DNA from: Telopea speciosissima
Taxonomy: Eukaryota > Streptophyta > Magnoliopsida > Proteales > Proteaceae
Length of the DNA stretch: 64,000 nucleotides
NCBI RefSeq assembly: GCF_018873765.1
Contig: NC_057923.1
Coordinates: forward strand, 57,220,593 to 57,284,592
Reading direction: 5' to 3'
Within the stretch, counting starts at the first letter, position 1, and each line of letters opens with the position of its first letter. The notes under the pieces are model-generated. The model made no database searches. It worked only from the letters and a program-made list of their open reading frames with translations, and had not been told where the DNA came from. Both the position numbers and the translations under genes were made by a program. Below are positions 37,131 to 47,165 of the stretch, piece after piece.

Positions 37131-39967
37131 TATAGAAGGTGCATTTCTAGTTTTCTTTCTTCCCCTCTTGACTTTCTTTTCCTTCTATTTGTCTCACTTT
37201 TAGTTTTTTTTTCCTCTTCTCTTTTGTCTTTCACCTCTACTACTAACACTGATGATCATTTTTCTGTTAGGTGTTAGAATAGATGCTTATAGAGGCTGGA
37301 ATGATGGGGAGATGAGGCTGACTTGAACTGCTTTGTTATTGTTATAATATTTATACCTTAAGACTTTTAGAAATTTCATGGGATTTTGTTGTTTTTGTTT
37401 TTTATTGTTCTGTTGTTGTTAATTGTTGGATCATAGGTGGGTGTTACCCACAAAGCTTCTCATGACTTTTAAAAGTTAAATGTAGTTGGAAAATTTATAC
37501 TTAGTAGTAATTTAAACTTGAAATTTACAAACATTTGATGAGAATTTCTGTGATTTATATTCCAATTTGTTTCTCTAAGCTCTAAAATTATATACCCTTT
37601 GAAAAGGGAAGGATCAGACTGACATGAAATGTATCTTCTTCTGTGGATCCTATTCCTTGAACAATAAGCACCTATGACCTAACTAGTAGTCAGTAATCTT
37701 GGATCATTCAAGGGGAGGCCCATACTTAGATCACTGCCCCTCCCTCTCCCTCTCCCTCTAGCCCATCCACCCGGGTTTGGATTTACTCCCCACATGGGGG
37801 ACGGATCCCACCCCATCCACACCATACACGGGCTGCGGGACCCACCTCTTGTGTGTGGAACCCACACCCCGTGGATGGTATGGATGGGTTGCTCCCACAT
37901 GGTGGTAGATCCGGACACCCACCCGAAAAAATAAATGGATAAGGTAAATTATCATATTTGTGAGTAATAAACATATGTATTGTACTTCTCAAAAAATATG
38001 TATCACATGGGATATCTATAAAAGATGCAGGGAATTTCTTGTCTTTTGTGACTCATTCTTATAGTCATATTATCCCCATATTAAGCACATGTTTTTTTTT
38101 TTTTGAAAATTTCATGTATTTTACTCTATTATATTTATAGATATTTTTAGGGGACCTGCACCTTGCTGTTTTACAGTGGCTTTATTTATACTCTTATGAC
38201 TCTAACAGAGCCATTGTTTAAAAAATTGGAATCGGATTCGTCAAATTGATCGATTTCAGATCGAATTGGCCATGATTTATTTTGATTCTGACCGAGTCGA
38301 CCGATTTGCTCGATCCAATTCCGAGATTAAAATAACTGAAACAGATGGAAGCATTTCCATTCCTTTTTGTCTTGAATTGCATCCAACCATGCGGCCTAAG
38401 ACATTTGACACCATGGAGGTTTGGGTTATATGTTGTGTGTCTTGAATTTTTTGTACTTGTTTTTAAGTTTGCCCTATTTCGTCATGTTCTAGTGGTGATT
38501 CGGAAAATTTTTTTTGTGAGGTCTGTGATGGTGGCGGGCAGCGTGGGCCAATAGGGGCCCAAACCCGCAGTCCATTACTGATCTCGTATGGGGGAGTAAT
38601 GGAGTCTTACTTCATTTTATTAACTTGTTATTTTATTTTTGGGGAGAATTCTTGCTATGACCTATTGGGTGTTCTTGAGAGATCTCTTTAAATAACTGTG
38701 TCATCTTTACTTAAATCTGTTTTGTTACTTTGTATTTCTTGGTGTTTGCATTACTAATGTAGCCTTCAAAAGTTGTGGGTTCCCCGCCGTCTGCCATGTT
38801 TCCTTGGAATGCTAACAAGGCAAGGCACCAAGGAAATCATTCTTCTTGTCATCTGGGTCAAAGCTTTGTTCTTGAATTCTTTCCAGAACAAACCCAGCAG
38901 CGATCTCCAAAGCCTGTCCCTGTTTCTGTTCCATCGCCCTTCCTAAACCCTTGGCATTATTTAGTGATCGGACCAAGACTGTTAGAGTCGTAGTTTTTAC
39001 ATTGGTCACATTTTTTAAATTATATGACGAACTTTAGTCAAAACGGATAGTATCGTAACATGTGGGATCCATAAGAAAAACCAAAAGAAAAAATAGGACA
39101 TGTTCCAAAAGTCATCTTGCATTGACATATACCTTTTAACGAAGACGTCAACAATGCAACTTACAAGGGCCTTGGCTGATTGTTACTAGCTCTTGAGATT
39201 GAATTCCAACTTCAATTGATCAAGGTGTGTTGTTTGAGGGGTGGGAGGGGGGTGGCGTGGGAGGTGTTGTGCATAGGTGCATCTTCTTGTCACCAAAAAG
39301 GTCAAGTGAGAAGTTGTAACCTTCCTTTTGACCGCCGTTTGTTTTAGGAGAAAGTTTTCTTTCACTGCATGTGAAGAGTTCAGCTACCATCCTATGATTC
39401 TAAAACATCTCCCTATTGAACGAAGTAGATAATATCCTCCCCAAGTTGCACGATACCCTCTCTCGTTCATCCGAAAGCAGCGATTAAGTGATTCCCCTTC
39501 ACCGTGGCTTAAGAAAAATCATATCCTTTGTTTTATACGCAAAAGTTGTTTAATGTAAGAATAAAAAAAAGATTTTTAAAATAATTTAAAAGTGATTTGT
39601 CATTACGTTATTATTAAAATCTCTACATTTTTTCGAGTAGACACATGAAATAACAAGAATTACCCTCATTGAAAAAAAAATATGGTATAATTACAAATTT
39701 TTTCCCCACCAAACCTTGATTACAACAAAACATTTCTTTTCTATTTATTTATTTATTTTCAAATTTAAGTTACAACCTTTGACCCTTCATACACAACCAG
39801 GTGGGTCCCTACAAATTAAAATACTAAGGACAAAACAAACACAAATTTATAGAACTAACCCCATAGAGGAGTCCACACTTGTAGATACAACAAAGACTAG
39901 CAGCAACATATAATTACATCTTCATATATAACATAACAGTCTAACCTCACTATGAGAAGAAACCACC
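37131..39967. other. AHL 3' UTR and intergenic region
   Basis: 37131 to about 37400 is probably 3' UTR. 37740–37930 is a GC-rich repeat with an imperfect hairpin (CCATCCACACCATACACGGG against CCCGTGGATGGTATGGATGG). 38220–38340 is rich in GATCGA/TCGATC motifs like a degenerate MITE. No gene was recognised in the rest. Confidence 0.45.
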
Positions 39968-40158
39968 CAGGATCCAGATCCTCTACGGTGCGTTGCCCAT
40001 AGCGGCTTGTGCGGTGCAGACTGAGTTGCACGTGCAAAGACCGGTCTTACCCCTGCCCAAATGCCTTACCTGAGCGGGGGGAAGGCGGTCATTTCATGCG
40101 CGGCCCAATCTACGCTGCACAGGCCGCTATGGGCAGCTACAGTACTTAGAGATTGCTC
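39968..40158. mobile_element. MITE next to the PKS stop codon (copy a)
   Basis: Imperfect inverted ends (GGTGCGTTGCCCATAGCGGC against its reversed partner CTGCCCATAGCGGC). A second family member lies at 49559–49743. It ends within about 10 bp of the PKS stop, so it may supply part of that gene's 3' UTR. Confidence 0.6.
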
Positions 40159-40166
40159 AATAGACC

Positions 40167-41494
40167 TCAAACTATACAGACACTAGGCAACACAACAGTC
40201 TCCACAGTAAGTCCTGGTCCAAACCCTAACAACACACCCCAATCAAACCTTTCACCAGTTGAAACTTTACCTTCTTCCATTGACATCTTCCTCATCTCAT
40301 CCAAAATGAACAATAGAATAGGACTTGACATATTACCATACTCACTCAAAACTTTCCTTGATGCCTTCAATTTGTCCTTTTTCAATCCCAATGTTACTTC
40401 AATCAAATCCAAAATAGCTGGTGCACCTGGGTGAGCCACCCAAAAAATAGAGTTCCAATCACTTATCCCAATCTTAGTGAATCCTTCCACCAAACATTTC
40501 TCAATATTCCCAGAAATAGTTTTAGCAACATCTCTAGATAATTTAATTGAAAGACCCGTTTGACGCAAGTGACCTGGGACCATCTCATCAGAGTCGGGTG
40601 GTATACGAGAACTCGCTGCGAAAAGCTGAAACAATGGCCGTTCGATTAGAATCTCAGGATCTGCACCAACTATTAAAGCACCATCAGCAAAGATTACTTG
40701 TCCTAACAGGGAATGGAAATCAGTTTCTGAAGGTCCTTTAAATCCACTCACAGAGTTCATCTCTGAACAAACAACAAGGATACATGAACCTTTATTGTTC
40801 TCTGCAAAATCTTTGGCAACACGAACACGAAGAACAGAGCCACCACCATAACAACCCAGATGATACATCATAACACGTTGAACAGTAGGGGAAAGATTAA
40901 GGAGTTTGATGAGGTGAAAATCATAACCAGATGCATCAACACCTGAAATAGTAGTGAATACAAGGTGGGTTATCTTTGATTTGGGCTGACCCCATTGTTG
41001 GATTGCTTTTGATGCAGCTTCCATGGCTAACTTGGGTACCTCAACTATCATTATATCTTGACGTTTGTCAAGTGTTGGAGCTATTGGGTTGTAGAGGTCA
41101 GGATTCTCATTGATGATTTCGTCTGTCAAGTAAGTATGGCGTTTCCTGATTGTTGACCTATCACTTGTTTGATGAAATTACAAAACCATTGAAAATGATA
41201 TTATTAGAGCTCAAAGTAATAATCCCACATCGGATATGAATAAAACTCTGACGTGGAGACTTATAAGGACTTTGACACCCTCTCCTTAATGATTAGTTAT
41301 TAAGAATAGTACTTACAAATATGCTTGAACTTGTCCTTCAACTCGATCATGTCCTCGCTTTTTGTGGATCTGAAGTAGTTATCAGGGAAGTCAGTCTGGT
41401 CTGTATAGTTTGATGGATTAGCTGTGCCAATGGCCAGTACTGTGGCTGGACCTTGAGCATGCTGTGAAGCAAAGAATTCTCCAACAGCTCCCAT
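40167..41494 (-). CDS. Chalcone-synthase-like type III polyketide synthase, divergent
   Basis: Two exons, 41494–41313 and 41163–40167, give 392 aa, the normal CHS length. The first exon holds [16 protein letters not shown] and ends in the usual Cys region. The Cys-His-Asn catalytic triad is present: GCYGGG (nucleophile Cys), FWVAHPGAP (His) and SEYGNMSS (Asn). The GFGPG loop is intact. CHS-family enzymes condense a CoA starter with malonyl-CoA as cytosolic homodimers. Several pocket positions differ from typical CHS: the Met of VDMPG is Ala (VDASG), the Phe of GLTFHL is Ile (GLSIKL), two residues are inserted after the nucleophile (VLRVRVAKD), two are lost after FADGA, and one is gained before GPSE. 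The product is therefore unlikely to be simply naringenin chalcone. In-frame splicing with GT–AG ends needs a donor 4 nt beyond the family's usual site, adding one Asn. A neofunctionalised PKS or an early pseudogene are both possible. Confidence 0.9.
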
Positions 41495-41576
41495 TGAGTA
41501 GTAGAAGAACAGAGATAGAAGGAAAGCTATAGTAAGTGATGATGATCGATGGAATAGAATAGATGATAGAACAGAG

Positions 41577-41586
41577 GTATTTATAG
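41577..41586 (-). promoter_or_regulatory. Candidate TATA box of the PKS gene
   Basis: CTATAAATAC on the minus strand, about 83 bp before the ATG at 41494; spacing fits a short plant 5' leader. Confidence 0.55.
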
Positions 41587-41594
41587 TAGAGGAA

Positions 41595-42354
41595 GGTTGA
41601 ATAAGTCCACTGGTTGATGCAAATCTTGTGTTGCTGCAACGTTGACTTAATAGAAAGAGATGATGAAATAGATAGCAAAGCCAAATGGATCCAGTGGGTG
41701 ATGCAATCATGTGTAGAATTCTTGACTTAAAAGACTTTTAAGTCTACTCCAAGCTGGTCGTGTCTTCTCTATATGTGTATAGAGTGGTGTGGTGGCTTCA
41801 CCAACAAGGTTTGACTGTTGTCCATCGAGATTTTGTTCTTATTTGAAGCCATGAAGATGGGTGTTCCCATTCTGCAAAAATTACCTTTAAGCTACCATTT
41901 TTGTAAGTAATCCACATATAAACAAGACTCAATTTGGCTAATTAAGGGTGTAAATCGGTCCGAACTGGGTATTTGGTTCAGATGCAGGGAATGTTGGTGT
42001 GATCCAAATCGGATCGAATCCCTCCTCAGTTCTGAAAATGGGTACTTATAGCAAACCTGTTCGGTTCCGGTCTTATTCGGTTCTTATTCGGTCTCGATTC
42101 CATACTCGGTTTATATTCTATATATAGTATAATATATTATATTTTAGAGGGAGGTGTTCATACACAGGAGATTTTCCCATCAACTCCATCAAATAAGGGG
42201 TGTAGGGACTTTTATGTCATTTTAGATTGACATCTATGCCAATCTGATTGCATTTAATGCAGAGCATGCACATGCACGGTCATGTATGAAAACTATTTTG
42301 CCTATATTTTAATATTATATCATAATATAGTAATCTTATAAAATCTAATACTAA
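41595..42354. other. Upstream region of the PKS gene
   Basis: Promoter-proximal sequence followed from about 41940 by a GGGTGTAAATCGGTCCGAAC-type repeat rich in TCGGTTC motifs, probably one end of a degenerate hAT-like element whose other end may be near 42965. No gene seen. Confidence 0.4.
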
Positions 42355-42363
42355 TATTAGTAA

Positions 42364-42528
42364 GGACTAAGTTTTCCTCCATCCACGGATCCCATTCACC
42401 ACAGGGCGGAAGAGGGCATGAAAGGGTATCGAGAGGGTATTTTGGAACATACAAAGACTCTTGGAAGGGTTTGTGAACCTTAAAATGATGGATGAACCGT
42501 CCTCTATGGATGAAGGAAAACTTAGCCC
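42364..42528. mobile_element. Mutator-like MITE, 165 bp, with 9-bp target duplication
   Basis: Ends GGACTAAGTTTTCCTCCATCC and (reversed) GGGCTAAGTTTTCCTTCATCC are inverted repeats. TATTAGTAA lies on both sides (42355–42363, 42529–42537). A 9-bp duplication is typical of Mutator-like elements. Confidence 0.85.
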
Positions 42529-43028
42529 TATTAGTAAATATTTGTAGTATATACTATAAAAATTCAAACCACAATGGACTTGTTGAAAAGGAATTAGCCC
42601 TATCTTGTGGAGAAAGCTATTTATGGAACCAAAGATTTGAAGAGATGAGTAGATTGGAATCTGAACCACCTTTCCTATGTAGGGAAGTAAGCCCGGGGTA
42701 AGTTCACTTGTCTATTCCTGATTCGATGGGATATTTCTTGTATAATCCTTCGTGTCTTGGTAGGATATACAGAGATAAGATCGATCCCCTTTGGGATTCT
42801 TTCTCAATCATTATTATATTATATAATATATTGGTACATAAATTTGGTACCAAGTTTCAAATCTAAGTGTCTATTCTTATGCTGGAACTGGAAAAAAATA
42901 ACCAAGTTTCGATTATTTGATCCGGACCCGGTTTCAATTTTCGATTCCAATTCCAATTTGACACTTGGCTTATATTTTTGGCTGGTTCGAAAAATTAGAG
43001 ATTATTATGAGAGACCTCACTAGTGTCT

Positions 43029-43058
43029 TTTTTTTTTTTGTTTGGTGAAAACTGATCG
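43029..43058. repeat. 30-bp T-tract micro-insertion with 10-bp target duplication
   Basis: T11 then GTTTGGTGAAAAC…, flanked by ACTAGTGTCT at 43019–43028 and 43059–43068. Confidence 0.7.
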
Positions 43059-43535
43059 ACTAGTGTCTCTTGATACTAGTAAACGAAACTGTGATAATTC
43101 CACACAGACTAAACTAAGACAACTTTGATTGGTGAAGACGAAAAGGACATTAATCCCAAGACCTTAGAAAACAAAATTGAATAAAAGATAGTAGAGTAAT
43201 TTTTAAGGTGCCATTTGTTCTAATTAGTAGTAATCCATATAAATACAAGTACCCAAGTGTAAAAATTTGATTGGTGAAGATTCATATGAGTCATCAATTT
43301 CTAAAGACACCTATAGAGGTCTCATTCAACACTCCTTTGTTTTGAATGCTGTTGGCTTAGCTTTCGTGTGTCCTTTGCTAAGGCTATATTCACCAAGATG
43401 TCTAGAGTTTGAGTCTTCTAGTCCTTACCTCCCTTATAGAGAGTAGGTATTAATTAAAGAAAATAATAATAATAATAATTTTTTAATTTTTTTTGGCAAG
43501 AAGTTGTATCATTATAAGAAACATAATTTTATTTA

Positions 43536-43679
43536 GGATCTCATTCATTGAGGGGTGGGAGAGGACGGGAATGGATATCGTGAGGGTATTTTAGAACATA
43601 CTAAAAACCCTAAGATGGATTTGTAAACCTAGAAAATGGTGGGTGAACCGTCCTCTATGGGTGGAGGAAAATTTTGCCC
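43536..43679. mobile_element. Second copy of the 42364 MITE, left end deleted
   Basis: Shares GAGGGTATTTT.GAACATAC and GTGAACCGTCCTCTATGG with 42364–42528 but lacks about 20 bp of the left terminal repeat. TAATTTTATTTA occurs on both sides (43524–43535, 43680–43691), so the insertion site is still recognisable. Confidence 0.7.
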
Positions 43680-43691
43680 TAATTTTATTTA

Positions 43692-44426
43692 TCTCATGTA
43701 GTTGTTCATTCCTTGCGCAAATGATGAAAATTGTCATGTCATATCGTCTATCCATGTGGCACAATGAGGATGGGCTGCTTTGATCAATATTCTTTTGTCT
43801 TTTCATTTTACCATCTATTACGTTTAGAATAAATAATTTTAGTCTCCTTTGATGTAATTTCTTATTGACAATTTTACCTTTATATAGTCCACTCTAGAGA
43901 GGATTTTCTCCAGAGATGGTCTATATCCGTCTATATTGGTGACATTCAACCTTGTACCCGTTATACTATAGCATGCATCCCCCTGTATGTCTATGCACAT
44001 GTATACTCTACTTTAGTCAATTATGCGTACTCCTAGATTTCTATTTTTTGTAAGCCCCATTTTGCCACTTGGTAAACCCCATATGTGATGACTGAAGCTT
44101 GACATGCATGCATAGAATCTAGGGTTTTATTAGTGTACCATGTGGCAAATCAGGTCAAGTATTAGTCAGGCTGGGCTTGGAGTGAATGGGTTCAATCGAA
44201 CCGTTTGGGGTATATGGGCCGGGCCTAGGATGGCTAAAACATTCATCAAAAGTTTCTAAGGTTAAATTCCAACCGAGTTGGAGTTAGAATCGGTTGGGGC
44301 CTATCCCCATCCCCTATCCGGATTATTATCCACTCCAATTTCTGAAGTATGGCAGTGCGGCAATGCTAGGTGGAGATGTTGACACCTGGCAGCTGCCACA
44401 TCCAACGGTCCGAGTTCCCCTATCCC
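43692..44426. other. Intergenic, nothing recognised
   Basis: No gene, no sharp repeat boundary. Confidence 0.4.
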
Positions 44427-44685
44427 TAGGGATGTAAATGAATAGCCGAAATTCGTTTTTGTATCCATGTCCGTATCCATTTAGTAGTATCCGAATCCAT
44501 CTGAAAGCTAAACAGATACGGATACGGATATGCTATATAGCTATCTAAAAAGCTATATTTACATGTAAACAGGAAAAAACCCGATCCGTATCCGTTTAGC
44601 ACTATCCGAATCTATTCGAAAACTAATTGGATGCGGATGCGGATATAGCACTATCCAAGCCGATTCCGATCCGTTTACATCCCTA
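44427..44685. mobile_element. hAT MITE (TAGGGATGTAAATG family, copy a)
   Basis: Starts TAGGGATGTAAATGAATAGCC and ends CCGTTTACATCCCTA. The body is made of TATCCG/CGGATA motifs. The same family occurs at 49917–50186. Flanking 8-mers do not match here; the right flank runs into a C-rich tract that may have replaced it. Confidence 0.75.
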
Positions 44686-45175
44686 ACCCCCCCTCCCCCC
44701 TCCCCCTCCCCCTCCCCCTCTATTAAAGCTCTTAAATTCCACCAAAAAAAAAAAAAAAAAAACTGCGAATCTTATCTGTTTCTTAGACAGCGGTGACCAA
44801 CCGACTGACTCAGGGATCCAGGGGTAATTTTGGTAATTAAAAAACACGTGGAGTTAGAGAAAGAAGGATGAGAAGCTGACAAGGACAAGAACACGTACAG
44901 GTGTCATTGAGTTAGATAGAGAGTATCAGACACGGTGGCACTATAGCGAACCCTCTAGCACCAGACGACTTCATTCCAAAAACCCTAAATTAAACCCCAA
45001 CTCTCATCCTCTCAACTGTCCCTCTCTGTCTTCCATCAAGAGCCAAGAGACAGTTTCAGAACAGGTCATCAGGATAGATTGATAGACACTATCACTACAG
45101 AGAGAAGCCGGTGACGCTACGGGTAACGCACAAGAACCGAGGAAGGAGAGAAGAAGCTGTGGGTGTGGAGTGATT
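44686..45175 (+). other. C-rich and A tracts, possible 5' leader of a broken gene
   Basis: (C/T)-rich tract 44686–44720 and A18 near 44743, then sequence with AAACCCTAAAT and CTCTCTGTCTTCC motifs that resembles a plant 5' UTR, ending at an ATG at 45176. Confidence 0.35.
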
Positions 45176-45448
45176 ATGGGGGAGCGTCACCCTGAGGATG
45201 ACGGGGTTCCTTGACCTGTGGTCCATGGTGCAGTACCCGATTCGGGTTACGATGAACCAGTAGAGGTGGAGGAGATGAAGTTGCAGGCTGCACTAGCGGC
45301 GATACATGAGTTAATTCCGAACTACGTGGATAAAAAGGAAGAAGACGACGTGGTGGGAATGGGAGTTGTGGTGGAAGAGGTAGTGCAACTTGTTAACAAT
45401 GATGATATTGTAGCTCTAGAGATTTGTCTTTTTTGTCTTCCTTTCTAA
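45176..45448 (+). pseudogene. Unrecognised gene start with an in-frame stop, cut by a MITE
   Basis: From the ATG at 45176 the frame reads MGERHPEDDGVP, then TGA at 45212–45214, and continues open (PVVHGAVPDSGYDEPVEVEE, an acidic helix-like stretch with IHELIPNYVDKKEEDD) to 45448. Codon use and acidic composition look protein-like, but I do not recognise the family. The frame ends next to a MITE insertion at 45461. It may be a broken first exon or a transduplicated fragment. Confidence 0.4.
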
Positions 45449-45460
45449 CCCGCGGGTGAC

Positions 45461-45632
45461 AGGCCGGGCTCTCTTGCAATCGTGGCGAGAGTTGGAGGAT
45501 CCAACCCAGCAAAAATAGGGGTGTGTGGTCATTTTAAGGAGTGGGGGGATGTGCCAGTGAAATGACTCAAACCCCTTATTTTTGCTGGGCTGGATCCTCC
45601 AACGTCCACCACAACTGGAGGAGAGCTGAAGT
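45461..45632. mobile_element. MITE, 172 bp, with 10-bp direct flanks (Mutator-like)
   Basis: Inverted ends of about 60 bp share GTTGGAGGATCC and CCCAGCAAAAATA near the inner side. CGCGGGTGAC flanks the element at 45451–45460 and 45633–45642. A 9–10 bp duplication fits a Mutator-like origin. Confidence 0.82.
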
Positions 45633-45642
45633 CGCGGGTGAC

Positions 45643-47130
45643 CTTTATGTACCGGTAGGATGAGGAGGGAATAAATAAATGAAAGACAAAAGGTTTCGTG
45701 TATGGTGCATAATCGTGCCTATAACTGTTGGATGTGGATGAGAGGTTGTATACTGTAAACGATCATATCCATCTAGTTGAAGGTACATGCACCACGAAAA
45801 CTCGATCCTAAATATAAATAAATTAGTTTTTTTTTTTTTTTTTTTTTTCTTTGTGCTAAATCAAGTTTTTCTTTAGAAAATCTTATTATAATGATGAAAA
45901 AAATTGTAATCTTACTTTTGAGTCTTTTCAAGATAAATCTTGTTATTTTACATGCATAAAAGTTATTTTAAAAATCTATTTTTATGTTTTAATTTTAAAT
46001 TATTTTTGAAAATATATTTTTACACTGCACATTCTGAATCGAGAATGTGTTCCAAGAATGCATATCAAACACTGCCTTAGTGATAGACCCTTATGTCTAC
46101 AATTAAGTTTAGCTCAGCACCAATGTGTTTGACGATAATCTTCTGTTCTCTAACTCTATCCCTCACAAGTGTGATCAACATTAGCTAGCACGCTTAATAT
46201 GTGGTCTTATGTTACATAACAAATTATCCTTTCTCTAATTAGGTCTTATGGTATATAGTATCACATTCCAGCACTTCCACTGACTAAGTTAATAATTGTT
46301 TGGTACTTCACCATGTCATATAGGATTGAGTTTTCTTTCATCCATGGTGAAGAGTGAATCTCTTCAGCAACGATATTTGATTCTTTGATTCAAGTCATTC
46401 GGAGTGAGGAAAGCCTCTTTGGACCTTTGATCGATAATAATGGGTGAGAGTCAGGAATTAATGAGAGTCACTGTCTTAAAAGCCCAAATAACTTGGGATC
46501 AAATTACTATGGATGAAGAGATTCTCTCTCTTTACCTTGGGTGACGAAAAAATTTTGGCCTATTATATAGTAGGGATATTTTATTCTCCCCATCCCCCAA
46601 AGAAAATTTAGCACTAAGGTACTAATTCTCGTATAAACGTGTATTCTTGGCTCGAAAAAATGTGGGTTTTATCTAGAATCATTCTCATTGGAAAAAAATG
46701 TGCTATATTAAAAAGGCTAAAAAGTTAAATTATTACTTTTTCACTAACCTAGATTATAGCAAGATTTTTCTTTTACATTTTATTCCTATTTCTCGGAAAT
46801 TAAATAGAAATACGTAATGTATTTAATGTACTTAGACATGTTCACCATTGGCACAATTAGGTTAGAAATAAGTCTGAGGGCACCCTCAGAATTCAGGGGT
46901 TGGCCTTTAAGCCTAATTATTCCTCCAAAATCTTGATTATGTTTCCTTATTTTGAGTTAGACCCATGAAAGTAAAAGGATGGGGCGATGGAGTAGAAAGA
47001 AATTAAATAACATCTAATTGAATGGCTTTAAAACATAACAAACAACATATATGGCTTTAAACAATGTTGATTGAATGGCAGAACAGTACTATTCGTGTAG
47101 CCTACCCCATTTAGTCGAAAAAAAAAAGAC
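45643..47130. other. Intergenic, small repeats
   Basis: 45690–45806 has inverted ends (GGTTTCGTGTATGGTGCAT against GTGCACCACGAAAACT reversed). A T-run lies at 45827–45849. 46320–46570 resembles a MITE ending in GGGTGACGAAAAAATTTTGG, related to the 28508 repeat. No gene seen. Confidence 0.4.
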
Positions 47131-47165
47131 ATAAATTGGTATAAGGAGGGATTGAGATCAATTGA

